Below are positions 36,219 to 45,622 of a DNA stretch of 64,000 bases, piece after piece (within the stretch, counting starts at the first letter, position 1; every line of letters starts with the position of its first letter). Source of the DNA: Kaistella jeonii (GTDB taxonomy: Bacteria; Bacteroidota; Bacteroidia; Flavobacteriales; Weeksellaceae); NCBI RefSeq assembly GCF_000812865.1, contig NZ_JSYL01000002.1, positions 682,001 to 746,000 of the forward strand. Reading direction: 5' to 3'. The position numbers were made by a program, and so were the translations under genes. The notes below the pieces were generated by a model, which saw nothing but the letters and a program-made list of their open reading frames with translations, was not told the origin of the DNA and ran no database searches.

Positions 36219-37409
36219 ATGAAAACAATTAACGATTTTAATTTTAAAGATAAAAAAGCATTGGTGAGGGTCGATTTTAACGTTCCGCAAAGTGCAGACT
36301 TGAAAGTTACGGATAATAGCCGGATTCAGGCTGTAAAACCAACTATTGATAAGATTTTGAACGATGGAGGTTCTGTTATTTTGATGACCCATTTGGGTAG
36401 GCCAAAAGGTAAAGTTTCTGAAGAATTTTCTTTGAAAAATATTGTCCCCGAAATTGAAAAAGTTTTAGGTAAACAAGTTCAGTTTTGTCCAGATTGCATT
36501 GGAGCAGACGCTGAAAATATGACGAGAAATTTAAAACCAGGAGAAATTCTTTTGTTAGAAAACCTACGTTTTTATAATGAGGAGGAAAATGGTGATGTGC
36601 AGTTTGCAGAAAAATTATCAAAATATGGAAACGCCTATGTGAATGATGCCTTTGGAACTGCGCACAGGGAACATGCTTCTACTGCTGTAATTGCACAATT
36701 TTTTCCTTCAACTAAATTTTTCGGTTTATTGATGGAAAAAGAATTAAATGCGATTGATAAAGTACTGAAAAGTGGAGAGAAACCTGTTCTTGCGATTTTG
36801 GGAGGATCAAAAGTTTCAACAAAAATTACTATTATTGAAAATATTTTGCCTGCAATTGATCATTTAATTATTGGTGGTGGTATGGCTTTCACCTTTGTCA
36901 AAGCTCTGGGTGGACAAATTGGAAACTCATTGGTTGAAACAGATAAATTACAGTTAGCGCTAGAAATTTTGGAAAAAGCAAAAGTGCAGAACGTAAAAGT
37001 TCATTTGCCTGTAGATATTATTATTGCCGATGAATTTGGCAATGATGCAGAAACTAAAGAAGTTGATGTTTACGATATTCCTGATGGTTGGATGGGATTA
37101 GATGCTGGTAGGAAAACAAGATTATTGAATCATGACGTGATTATGAATTCGAGAACAATATTGTGGAATGGACCGATTGGCGTTTTTGAAATGCCTAATT
37201 TTTCTTCTGGTACAATCGCGTTGGGTGACAGTATTGCCGAAGCAACCGAACAAGGAGCTTTCTCATTAGTTGGGGGAGGAGACAGTGTAGCGTTTGTAAA
37301 ACAATTCGGTTATGAAGATAAAGTAAGTTATGTTTCAACCGGTGGAGGAGCAATGCTTGAGAGTTTAGAAGGAAAAGAACTTCCGGGAGTAAAAGCAATT
37401 AATCATTAA
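36219..37409 (+). CDS. pgk: Phosphoglycerate kinase
   Basis: 396 residues, normal length. The start has KKALVRVDFNVPQ, followed by THLGRPKG, VNDAFGTAHREHAS, LGGSKVSTK and the nucleotide-binding GGGDSVAFVKQFG near the C-terminus. It transfers phosphate from 1,3-bisphosphoglycerate to ADP in glycolysis (and the reverse in gluconeogenesis), in the cytoplasm. Single gene with its own -7 element and terminator. Confidence 0.97.
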   Translation: MKTINDFNFKDKKALVRVDFNVPQSADLKVTDNSRIQAVKPTIDKILNDGGSVILMTHLGRPKGKVSEEFSLKNIVPEIEKVLGKQVQFCPDCIGADAENMTRNLKPGEILLLENLRFYNEEENGDVQFAEKLSKYGNAYVNDAFGTAHREHASTAVIAQFFPSTKFFGLLMEKELNAIDKVLKSGEKPVLAILGGSKVSTKITIIENILPAIDHLIIGGGMAFTFVKALGGQIGNSLVETDKLQLALEILEKAKVQNVKVHLPVDIIIADEFGNDAETKEVDVYDIPDGWMGLDAGRKTRLLNHDVIMNSRTILWNGPIGVFEMPNFSSGTIALGDSIAEATEQGAFSLVGGGDSVAFVKQFGYEDKVSYVSTGGGAMLESLEGKELPGVKAINH

Positions 37410-37435
37410 ATAACTAAAATTTTAGTTTAGTAGAT

Positions 37436-37475
37436 AAAAAGGTTTCCAAGTTTCGGGAACCTTTTTTATTTAATT
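37436..37475 (+). terminator. Intrinsic terminator after pgk
   Basis: A 12-bp stem (37436-37447 with 37455-37466, one wobble), 7-base loop, followed by a T-rich tail. It starts 27 bases after the stop. Confidence 0.85.
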
Positions 37476-37671
37476 TTTTTGTGAAGTATTTTTTCTAAAA
37501 TATATTTTTACAATTAGTATTATATTTTTTAATGTTTGAGAATAATATATTCTGAGAAAATGTATATCTAATATTTACTAAATGTTACTTTCGATATATT
37601 TTTTTGAAAAGTTACGATTTTCGGAAAAGTAAGAGAAATTGGCCTTCAGAAATAGCTTTAAAATCAAAAAA

Positions 37672-38490
37672 CTATTTTTTTTCGATTACGTATATCAAAC
37701 TTGAATATTCGCCAGTTTTTAAAGCTTTAAAATTAGAAATGCTTCCGAAAATCATTCCTTTAATCCAAAATAAGCTTGACTTCTTGTATTTTTCACTGAG
37801 CATGGAAATATAAAAGGAATCGAGTAGGAGAGGTTTGATTTTTTTTATTTTCCAATTTTCATTATTCATTAATTTTTCCATTCCTAATTTTGTGAAATGA
37901 TAAATATGTCGCGGTACATCATAAGCAGCCCAAAATTCTTTATAATGTTGCGCATCGAATGAAGTAGGATTAGGAATTGCAATAATTAATAAACCGTTGA
38001 TTTTCAGTTTATTATGAAATATTTTTAAGATATCTTCTTGATTATCAATATGTTCAAATACATGCCATAAAGTGATTGCATCTAAACTTCCGTTTTCGAT
38101 AGAATTTAAATCACTTAAAATTTTTGTTTTTGATAATTTCTCAGAGGCAAAATTTCTTGCTGAATTATTAGGTTCTAAGCCTAAGGTTTTAAAATCGTTT
38201 TCAATGAACTTTAGAAATTCACCAGCACCACATCCATAGTCCAGAACTTTTGCGTTTGAAGGTAACTCATTTTTTAAGATATCTTTTTTATATTTTAAAT
38301 TAAAACCTTGTAAGAACTTATAGAGTTTTTCTTTTAGACTTCCCGAATCCTGATGGTGCGAAATGTAATCTACACTATCATAATATTTATCCAGGTTGGT
38401 AGGAATTGGAAATGTTTTGTAAACACCTTTTGCTTCCGTTTCCTTTATTTCGAATATTTCCTGGGTTAAAAAATGATCTTTAATTTTCAT
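37672..38490 (-). CDS. Class I SAM-dependent methyltransferase
   Basis: 272 residues. Motif I is VLDYGCGAGEFL; DAITLWHVFEHI and GLLIIAIPNPTSFD are typical post-I and motif IV/VI segments of methyltransferase type 11/23 proteins. The N-terminus (TKxxF-like KTFPIPTNLDKYY) resembles methyltransferases acting on sugars or small molecules in envelope synthesis. Cytoplasmic; substrate unknown. It lies downstream of mnmG on the same strand, with a parS site between them. Confidence 0.85.
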   Translation of the reverse strand: MKIKDHFLTQEIFEIKETEAKGVYKTFPIPTNLDKYYDSVDYISHHQDSGSLKEKLYKFLQGFNLKYKKDILKNELPSNAKVLDYGCGAGEFLKFIENDFKTLGLEPNNSARNFASEKLSKTKILSDLNSIENGSLDAITLWHVFEHIDNQEDILKIFHNKLKINGLLIIAIPNPTSFDAQHYKEFWAAYDVPRHIYHFTKLGMEKLMNNENWKIKKIKPLLLDSFYISMLSEKYKKSSLFWIKGMIFGSISNFKALKTGEYSSLIYVIEKK

Positions 38491-38549
38491 TTAATAGTCG
38501 TCTGTTTTTGGAATTGATTTCTTTAAGTTTGATCTTAATCGGTGATTGC

Positions 38550-38581
38550 ATTTAGAATGTTTCACGTGAAACATTCTAAAT
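38550..38581. promoter_or_regulatory. parS site 1 (ParB-binding), extended 32-bp palindrome
   Basis: The 16-base core TGTTTCACGTGAAACA (38558-38573) is identical to the canonical bacterial parS. It sits in a perfect palindrome extended to 32 bases (outer arms ATTTAGAA / TTCTAAAT). It abuts the mnmG stop codon at 38582. parS sites load ParB for origin segregation and cluster around oriC. Confidence 0.9.
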
Positions 38582-40444
38582 TTATCTTCCTAAAAAGATA
38601 AGAAGAACATTAATATCTGCCGGCGAAACTCCACTGATTCTTCCTGCCTGTGCAATGGATTGTGGTTTCACTTTATTTAGTTTTTGTTTGGCTTCAGATG
38701 ATAAGGAATTGATGTTGGTGTAATCAAAACCCTCTGGAATCTTAATCGTTTCTAAACGGTTTAGTTTTGCAACGTTTTCCCTTTCTTTTTCGATGTAACC
38801 TCTGTATTTAATATTTATTTCTGCCTGCTCTTTTACTTCTTGCGAAAAATCACCTATCTTTTCATTGATAAAATCAATTTCCTCTAATTTATCTAAGGTC
38901 ATATTTGGTCTCGTTAAAATCTGTGAAGCACGATAAGCCTGATCAACAGGAGAGGATTCTATACTTGCTAAGATAGGATTTATAATGCCAGGTTTTAAAG
39001 AGGTTTCTTTTAAATAATCTTCTAACTGATTGCTTTTAGCAATTTTCTCTTCTACATTTCTAAGTCTCGTTTCATCAGCTAAACCTAATTGATATGCTTT
39101 TTCGGTTAAGCGAATATCTGCATTATCCTGTCTTAAAAGCAATCGATATTCTGCTCGGGAAGTAAACATTCTGTAAGGTTCTTCGGTTCCTTTTGTAATT
39201 AAATCGTCAATTAAAACTCCAATATAAGCTTCATCGCGGTTTAATATAAATTCACCTTTATCATGCACCTTATTGTGCGCATTAATTCCTGCCATTAAAC
39301 CTTGTCCTGCCGCTTCTTCATAACCAGTTGTACCATTTATCTGTCCGGCAAAGTATAGATTTTGAATTAATTTCGTCTCTAAAGTATGATATAATTGAGT
39401 AGGAGGGAAGTAGTCATATTCTATTGCATATCCTGGTCTGAACACCTTCACATTTTGGAAACCCGGAATATATTTCATCGCTTTGATTTGAATATCTTCA
39501 GGAAGAGAAGAACTAAATCCATTAACGTAGATCTCAACGGTTCTCCAACCTTCTGGTTCTACAAATAATTGATGGCGATTCCTCTCTGCAAAACGATTGA
39601 TTTTATCCTCAATACTAGGACAATATCGTGGACCAGTACTTTGTATTGTTCCATTAAACATGGGGCTTCTATCGAATCCTTCCCGTAAAATATCGTGTAC
39701 CGTTTCATTGGTATATACAATATGACAACTTAGTTGTTTTGTGAGTTTTGGGGTATCTGAATAGGAGAATTTATGAGGTTTTTCGTCGCCTTTTTGTTCT
39801 TCCATTTTTGAATAATCTAAACTTCTGCCGTCAACTCTTGGTGGAGTTCCAGTTTTCATTCGACCAGATTCAAAACCTAGTGATACGAGCTGTTCTGTGA
39901 TCCCAGAAGCTTTTGGTTCTCCCATTCTTCCCCCGCCTAGCTGTTTATCACCTACGTGAATTAAACCGTTTAAGAAGGTTCCATTGGTTAGAACGACGGA
40001 TTTTGCTTTGATTTTTATTCCTAAACTCGTAATTACTCCAACTACTTTGTGATTTTCTATGATAAGGCTTTTAACCATATCCTGAAAAAAGTCGAGATTA
40101 TTCGTATTTTCCAAAGCGTATCTCCATTCTTCAGCAAATAACATTCTATCATTTTGTGTTCTTGGAGACCACATTGCAGGACCTTTTGATAGATTTAACA
40201 TCTTGAACTGGATCGCTGATTTGTCTGCAATTATTCCGGAATAACCTCCCATTGCATCAATTTCCCGAACGATTTGTCCTTTTGCAATTCCGCCCATCGC
40301 AGGGTTGCAAGACATTTGTCCGATTGTTTGCATGTTCATTGTAATTAGTAAGGTTTTGGAACCCAAATTTGCGGCTGCTGCTGCTGCTTCAGATCCTGCG
40401 TGTCCTGCTCCTACTACGATAACGTCGTATATTTCGCTTATCAT
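38582..40444 (-). CDS. mnmG: tRNA uridine-5-carboxymethylaminomethyl modification enzyme MnmG (GidA)
   Basis: 620 residues. N-terminal FAD-binding motif VVGAGHAGSEAAAAAANLG, then CNPAMGGIAKG, GTPPRVDGRS, the middle RAEYRLLLRQDNAD, and the helical C-terminal MnmE-binding domain (YRGYIEKE, AGRISGVSPADI). With MnmE it makes cmnm5U34 at the tRNA wobble position. The gene is often near oriC in bacteria; here it is bracketed by two parS sites. Confidence 0.97.
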   Translation of the reverse strand: MISEIYDVIVVGAGHAGSEAAAAAANLGSKTLLITMNMQTIGQMSCNPAMGGIAKGQIVREIDAMGGYSGIIADKSAIQFKMLNLSKGPAMWSPRTQNDRMLFAEEWRYALENTNNLDFFQDMVKSLIIENHKVVGVITSLGIKIKAKSVVLTNGTFLNGLIHVGDKQLGGGRMGEPKASGITEQLVSLGFESGRMKTGTPPRVDGRSLDYSKMEEQKGDEKPHKFSYSDTPKLTKQLSCHIVYTNETVHDILREGFDRSPMFNGTIQSTGPRYCPSIEDKINRFAERNRHQLFVEPEGWRTVEIYVNGFSSSLPEDIQIKAMKYIPGFQNVKVFRPGYAIEYDYFPPTQLYHTLETKLIQNLYFAGQINGTTGYEEAAGQGLMAGINAHNKVHDKGEFILNRDEAYIGVLIDDLITKGTEEPYRMFTSRAEYRLLLRQDNADIRLTEKAYQLGLADETRLRNVEEKIAKSNQLEDYLKETSLKPGIINPILASIESSPVDQAYRASQILTRPNMTLDKLEEIDFINEKIGDFSQEVKEQAEINIKYRGYIEKERENVAKLNRLETIKIPEGFDYTNINSLSSEAKQKLNKVKPQSIAQAGRISGVSPADINVLLIFLGR

Positions 40445-40474
40445 TTGTTTATTGATAAATGAGTTAATTTTTGA

Positions 40475-40494
40475 AATGTTTCACGTGAAACATT
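40475..40494. promoter_or_regulatory. parS site 2 (ParB-binding)
   Basis: The core TGTTTCACGTGAAACA (40477-40492) is identical to site 1 and to the canonical parS; the perfect palindrome extends to 20 bases. It lies 31 bases upstream of the mnmG start codon, so bound ParB could also affect mnmG transcription. Confidence 0.9.
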
Positions 40495-40522
40495 AATTTT
40501 TGTTCATAATTAGTTGTGTTTT

Positions 40523-40600
40523 TAGCCCCGATGGGAACGGTATCCTATTGTGCAGCGGAGCGGAACAATAGATATAGTGGACAGCGGGAAAAAGCTCCTA
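40523..40600 (-). repeat. Intergenic repeat element, copy B (after ybeY)
   Basis: Second copy of the element. On the plus strand: TAGCCCCGAT, GGAACGG, GTGCAGCGGAGCGGAACA, AGTGGACAGCGGGAAAAAGC. The inner stem pairs 40545-40551 with 40565-40571 and continues (TAT/ATA) past one bulged C; the outer arms CCCG (40527-40530) and CGGG (40585-40588) pair. Its end overlaps the ybeY stop codon. Strand is given in the sense of ybeY. Confidence 0.75.
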
Positions 40601-41005
40601 AAAAATAGACAAATAATAATCTTCTTTACTGCGCATTTCGGAAATTTCTTCTTCCGTTTTATCCTTATAACCGCAGAGATGTAAAATACCATGAGCTAAA
40701 ACGCGAAGTAATTCAGAATCAAACGCTTTGGATAACGAAGAAGCGTTCTCTAAAATGCGGGGCAAAGATACAAAAATATCTGCTGAAATGGTTTTGCCCT
40801 TCACATAATCAAATGTAATCACATCTGTATAATAATCGTGCTGGAGAAAATCACGATTTACCTTTAGAAGGTGCTCGTCATCACAAAATATGTAATTAAT
40901 TTCACCTGGTTTCTTATGTTCTGATATAATAAGTTGCTCCAACCAAATTTCTGTATTTGTTGGGAGAGGAATTTCATTTAAATTTTCGAAGAAAAATTGT
41001 ATCAT
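40598..41005 (-). CDS. ybeY: Endoribonuclease / rRNA maturation factor YbeY
   Basis: 135 residues. The core VLAHGILHLCGYKDKTEEE matches the YbeY metal site HGxxHLxGY; the third histidine usually found as GYDH is replaced by GYKDK, a difference I believe is common in Bacteroidota. YbeY takes part in 16S rRNA 3'-end maturation and ribosome quality control. The stop codon lies inside the end of a repeat element. It is three bases from the patatin gene upstream. Confidence 0.92.
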   Translation of the reverse strand: MIQFFFENLNEIPLPTNTEIWLEQLIISEHKKPGEINYIFCDDEHLLKVNRDFLQHDYYTDVITFDYVKGKTISADIFVSLPRILENASSLSKAFDSELLRVLAHGILHLCGYKDKTEEEISEMRSKEDYYLSIF

Positions 41006-41008
41006 ATA

Positions 41009-43174
41009 TTAAAAATAGTGTCCCATTACAACACTGAAAATATTGTTATTGATCGATAGTGAACGGCTATAATTAATTTTGATCTGACCGAGTGGTGATT
41101 TGTAACCTAAAGTAATTCCCGCAGAAGACGCGTTGATATGGAACACATCGTCAACTTTTATATCAGTGAATAAATTAGCAATACTCAAACTTCCTTCTAC
41201 GTAATAATTTTTGTAAACATTGAACTGGAAGCTGTTTATATTAGTTAATAGATTTTTCGCACTTAATTGTCCAAATTCGTAACCTTGGAAACTAGTAAAG
41301 TTACCTAAATTCTGGGCGAAAATTCCGCCGATTCTATATTGATAATAGCTCGGAAGGGTTTTTCCTACAGTAAAACCTCCAAATAACCCCAATCGATAAG
41401 TGAACCAACTTGTAATAGGAAAGTTGAGTTGAGCCGTTATTTTTGCCTGCAAAGTTCGTCCTTCCTGGTCTTTATTTAGGAGGTCTAAAATTTTTCCTTC
41501 AACATTTAGAAGTATTCCTTTTGTGGGAAAACTTTTTTCATCCTGCGTATCACTTTTAATGAAAAGGTAAGGATTGATAAAATTAGTAGCGTTTGTATAA
41601 TTTGGTGTGCCGGTAAATTTAGTTTCAAAGTAGTCGTGACTTATCCCACCACCAATTGCGTATTTATCTCGCCAAACAGATTGTATGAAGGCTTCATTTC
41701 TGAACCAGGTCCATTTTTCATAAATATTGGAATCGCGGTCATTCAAGTTGAGAGACATTCCCGATGCGTAGAGTCCAAATCCCGGAATATAACCATTGTC
41801 TATGAAATAATTTAAGTAATATCTAGTTTGATCTCCCACCACAACATCTAACGAAACAATGGAATTTCTAAACAATAATCTTTTGGCAGTCATATTAAGA
41901 AGTAAACCTGTTTTAAAGATTTCGTCGTAATGCAAACCAAATTTTAGGAAAAAACGGGTGTCATCCTCGGTGACATTTAGTTTTAAGTAATTTTCATTAT
42001 TCTTCTGAATAATATCGTAATTTATTAAGGTGTAATTGTTCGTTGCATAGAGAGCATCAATCATTTTATTGATTCCGCCGTAGGTTTGTAGCGACGGAAT
42101 TCTGAGATTCATTTTACCTTTCACATAATTTTTGCCAAAAATGTGATTGTTTTCAAGAATCAAACTGTCGATTTTGTAAACGTTGGAGTAAATGGAACTG
42201 ATTGGTGCATGAAGAGCAGTAAGGTCTTTTTTCGGAAGGAGTGAGAGAGGCTCAATGTATTTCTGTGCTTCGACGTAACCCGAATCTAAAATTGCTCTTT
42301 TAAAATCATAACTGGTTGCACCCATTCCTTTTAAATTAGGACGAATATTGATGTCAGTATATTGATACTGATTTTTTGTCTCGTTCTGAATCCCGAAATC
42401 AATAACTTGGTTCAGAATGTCAATTGCACTTATTAGATTTTTTGCACTGACTAGACCCTGACTTAAATCTACGCCGATTACAATATCCATTCCTTTGTCT
42501 TTCAGAGGTTTAGATGGGTAATTGATGGTCATAGCTCCATCAATATATAATGAATCACCAATTTTAACAGGATCCATTAGAGAAGGAAATGCGGAACTCG
42601 CCATGATTGAACTAACCAGATCTCCCTTTTCAAAAACTTCTATTTTTCCGCTTTCTAAATTTGTACCAATGCAAAGAAAAGGAATCGGAAGTTTGGAAAA
42701 ATCACTTATTGTAGCAACATTTTTGAAGAGTTCCTTTAACAGGTAAATGTTTTTTTGACCAGTAGAAATCGCTTTTGGTAGAACATTAATTTTACCATCT
42801 TTCATTGGAACTGTAATAATATATTTATCAACAGATTTACTAAAAAAAGAGGTTTCCTGCCTTGTTTTTTCGTTAGCGATAATGGTATAGAAATCAGTAT
42901 CCATAACTATTTTTTCAATTTCTTTACCAGTGTAACCTGAAGCGTAAAGTCCACCTACAATTGCACCCATACTTGTCCCGGAAATATAATCGATCTTCAC
43001 TCCCAAGGAATCAAGAACTTTTAAAACACCAATGTGAGCGAAGCCTTTTGCACCACCACCAGAAAGTGATAGTCCAATTTTGGCATTTTTAGGCACTCTG
43101 AATCCTTCTTTCACCTGAGCTTTCAGGAAAAAACTACACAAAACAGTAATGATGAGAATAAGTTTTATTTTCAT
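41009..43174 (-). CDS. Patatin-like phospholipase fused to an outer-membrane beta-barrel
   Basis: 721 residues. Signal peptide (MKIKLILIITVLCSFFLKAQ), patatin domain with oxyanion loop SGGGAKGFAHIG, nucleophile GTSMG and the aspartate of YIDGAMTINYP, then a POTRA-like linker and a C-terminal barrel of the bacterial-surface-antigen (BamA/TamA) type ending NNIFSVVMGHYF. The layout is that of type Vd (PlpD-like) proteins: a lipase passed to the periplasm or surface by its own barrel. It abuts murF-alr upstream and ybeY downstream. The lipid substrate is unknown. Confidence 0.92.
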   Translation of the reverse strand: MKIKLILIITVLCSFFLKAQVKEGFRVPKNAKIGLSLSGGGAKGFAHIGVLKVLDSLGVKIDYISGTSMGAIVGGLYASGYTGKEIEKIVMDTDFYTIIANEKTRQETSFFSKSVDKYIITVPMKDGKINVLPKAISTGQKNIYLLKELFKNVATISDFSKLPIPFLCIGTNLESGKIEVFEKGDLVSSIMASSAFPSLMDPVKIGDSLYIDGAMTINYPSKPLKDKGMDIVIGVDLSQGLVSAKNLISAIDILNQVIDFGIQNETKNQYQYTDINIRPNLKGMGATSYDFKRAILDSGYVEAQKYIEPLSLLPKKDLTALHAPISSIYSNVYKIDSLILENNHIFGKNYVKGKMNLRIPSLQTYGGINKMIDALYATNNYTLINYDIIQKNNENYLKLNVTEDDTRFFLKFGLHYDEIFKTGLLLNMTAKRLLFRNSIVSLDVVVGDQTRYYLNYFIDNGYIPGFGLYASGMSLNLNDRDSNIYEKWTWFRNEAFIQSVWRDKYAIGGGISHDYFETKFTGTPNYTNATNFINPYLFIKSDTQDEKSFPTKGILLNVEGKILDLLNKDQEGRTLQAKITAQLNFPITSWFTYRLGLFGGFTVGKTLPSYYQYRIGGIFAQNLGNFTSFQGYEFGQLSAKNLLTNINSFQFNVYKNYYVEGSLSIANLFTDIKVDDVFHINASSAGITLGYKSPLGQIKINYSRSLSINNNIFSVVMGHYF

Positions 43175-45619
43175 TTAATCTTTAATATAAATTCTTTTTA
43201 CGCGACGAGAAATAGAGGTTAAAACCTCATAAGGTATTGTATTACAATAAATTGAAAATTCTTCCAGTGAAGGTTTGTCGTTAAAAATGATAACTTCTTC
43301 ACCTTCGTTTACGGGTTCGTTTTCAATATTAATCATCATCATATCCATACAAATGTTTCCGATGATGGGGAAAAGTTTTTGGTGTATTCCTACTTTGCCG
43401 ACTTCATTTCCTATCATACGTGGAATTCCATCTGCATAACCAACGGGAATGGTGGCGATTTTTGTGCGATTTTGAACTAGAAATTTTCTGTTGTAACCAA
43501 CTGAATCACCATTTTCAACTTCTGAAATCTGTGAAATCACGGTCTTAAAACTTACTGCATTTCGAAGTTGCTTCTTGATTTTTGGATCTGACGAAATGCC
43601 AACCATTCCAATACCAATTCTAACCATATCAAACTGAAAATCAGCATAACTAACGATTCCGGAAGAATTTAAAATATGGCGGATAGGATGATATTGTAAA
43701 CCTTTAATTAATTTTTCAGAATTAACTGTAAAAATTTTAATTTGATCTAAGGTATATTCCTTCCCCACAGGATCATCAGCAGAAGAAAGATGACTAAAAA
43801 TCGATTCCACTTTCACATTCATTTTGTTCAACTTTTGAATCAGATCATCTAACTCATCTCCTTTAAAACCAAGACGATGCATTCCAGTTTCCAATTTGAT
43901 ATGGATCGGATATTTTCGCTGAATCCCTTTGTGTAAAAGCTGCTCATTAAAAAGTTGAAGCACCCTGAAACTGTAAATTTCGGGTTCCAAATTGTAATCG
44001 ATGATACTGTTATAGCTATGCTGCTCCGGATTCATCACCATTATTGGCGTTGTAATTCCGTTTTTTCGCAGATCAATACCTTCATCTGCATACGCAACTC
44101 CAAGATAATCAATATGATGATGTTGTAAAAATTCTGCGATTTCATAGCCTCCCAAACCGTAAGAATAAGCTTTAACCATCGCCATCATTTTTGTCTCAGG
44201 TTTTAATAAAGACTTATGGATGTTGATGTTATGAATAATTGCGTTTAAATTAACCTCTAACACAGTGTCATGTTTCTGTAATTCTAAAAAAGTTTTTAAA
44301 CGGTCAATTTCGAATTTACGAGCTCCTTTTAAAAGAATCAACTCATCTTCTATTTGGTTAAGTTGAGTGCTTTCAATGAGTTCTTTTGTATTACTAAAGG
44401 TATAAGTTTGACTATTAAAAAGAATTTCAAAATTTGAAATTTCGTCACCGATGAGGAATATTTTACTGAAATCTTGTTGATTTGTTAATTCGGCGACGGC
44501 ATGATATAATTTTTCGGAATCTTTCCCTTCCACAAAATCAGTTATAATCAAAGTCTTTTTAGGCTTATTATATTGATGAATAAATTGAAAGGCGATTTTC
44601 AAAGAATCCATGTCTAAATTATAGGAATCGTTGATCACCAAATTATTACGCAGTCCGTTTACGCTTTCCAGACGCATTTCAACCGCTTTTAATGCATTTA
44701 TCTTTTCAATAATTTTTGCATTATCTATTTTGAATTCCTTTAATACAGCAATAACACACATCGCATTACTTAGCGTTGCTTCATCTCTTTGAGAAATTGG
44801 TATTTTAATTTCCTCGTTGAAATATTCAAGAACAAGCTCTTCGGAATTTCCTTGCCAATCATTTTTTAGGTGAAGATTATTATGATTTTTAAAACCGTAA
44901 GATATTAGATTTTTACTTGAATAAATGTCATTTATTAAATTGTAAATCAATTCATTATCACCATTAAAAATAATAGTTTTGGAATCTTTAAAAAGTATCA
45001 ATTTTTCTTTAATGAGCTGTTCTTCAGTTTCAAAATTCGAAGAATGAGCAGCACCAATATGAGTAAGAACACCGATTTCTGGAGAGAAAATACTTTCTAA
45101 AATTTTCATTTCTCCAGGTCTGGAAATCCCTACTTCGAAAATCCCGAGTTCATGAGTTTTGTTAATTTCCAGTATTGAGATCGGAAGTCCAATTTGTGAA
45201 TTGAAACTTTTAGGACTCTTCACGGTAATGAACTCATCAAAAATACTCTGATAAAGCCATTCTTTAACAATGGTTTTTCCGTTGCTGCCTGTAATTCCTA
45301 TGGTTTTCAGAGAAAATTGATGAAGATGAAATTTTGCCAGTTTCTGAATAAATTGAATTGAATTTTCAACAATGATCCAGGTAATATCTTGATTTTGAGG
45401 AAATTGGTGTTCGCTTATGATGATATTCACGCCTTTCTCAACTGCAGACTGAATATATTTTTCCCCGGAATTTTTTGAAGTATTAATTGCAAGAAAAGCA
45501 GTGTTTGAGCTGGAAAAAATATTCCGACTGTCAAATTCGATTGTTTTGACAAGAAGATCTTTTTTACCAATGAGTTTTGAACCGGTGATTTCTGCAATTT
45601 GCTGCGTAGTGTAATTCAT
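43175..45619 (-). CDS. murF: Bifunctional UDP-MurNAc-tripeptide D-Ala-D-Ala ligase / alanine racemase
   Basis: 814 residues, about twice a single enzyme. The first half is MurF (GITGSNGKTIVKEWL P-loop, HIGAAHSSNF, NDSYNLDMDSLK). The second half, from about residue 455 (VLEVNLNAIIHNINIHKSLL), is a PLP alanine racemase with the lysine in MVKAYSYG and GYADGIPRMIG. The fusion makes D-alanine and adds D-Ala-D-Ala to the peptidoglycan precursor; it is typical of Bacteroidota. It is translated in tandem with tdk upstream (3-base gap) and the patatin gene (no gap). Confidence 0.95.
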   Translation of the reverse strand: MNYTTQQIAEITGSKLIGKKDLLVKTIEFDSRNIFSSSNTAFLAINTSKNSGEKYIQSAVEKGVNIIISEHQFPQNQDITWIIVENSIQFIQKLAKFHLHQFSLKTIGITGSNGKTIVKEWLYQSIFDEFITVKSPKSFNSQIGLPISILEINKTHELGIFEVGISRPGEMKILESIFSPEIGVLTHIGAAHSSNFETEEQLIKEKLILFKDSKTIIFNGDNELIYNLINDIYSSKNLISYGFKNHNNLHLKNDWQGNSEELVLEYFNEEIKIPISQRDEATLSNAMCVIAVLKEFKIDNAKIIEKINALKAVEMRLESVNGLRNNLVINDSYNLDMDSLKIAFQFIHQYNKPKKTLIITDFVEGKDSEKLYHAVAELTNQQDFSKIFLIGDEISNFEILFNSQTYTFSNTKELIESTQLNQIEDELILLKGARKFEIDRLKTFLELQKHDTVLEVNLNAIIHNINIHKSLLKPETKMMAMVKAYSYGLGGYEIAEFLQHHHIDYLGVAYADEGIDLRKNGITTPIMVMNPEQHSYNSIIDYNLEPEIYSFRVLQLFNEQLLHKGIQRKYPIHIKLETGMHRLGFKGDELDDLIQKLNKMNVKVESIFSHLSSADDPVGKEYTLDQIKIFTVNSEKLIKGLQYHPIRHILNSSGIVSYADFQFDMVRIGIGMVGISSDPKIKKQLRNAVSFKTVISQISEVENGDSVGYNRKFLVQNRTKIATIPVGYADGIPRMIGNEVGKVGIHQKLFPIIGNICMDMMMINIENEPVNEGEEVIIFNDKPSLEEFSIYCNTIPYEVLTSISRRVKRIYIKD

Positions 45620-45622
45620 TTC

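Noticed and set aside
36096-36392. 98-residue minus-strand frame over the pgk start
   Set aside because: It overlaps the pgk promoter and N-terminus and has no family features.
37604-37813. 69-residue plus-strand frame
   Set aside because: It is mostly antisense to the methyltransferase gene and has no recognisable features.
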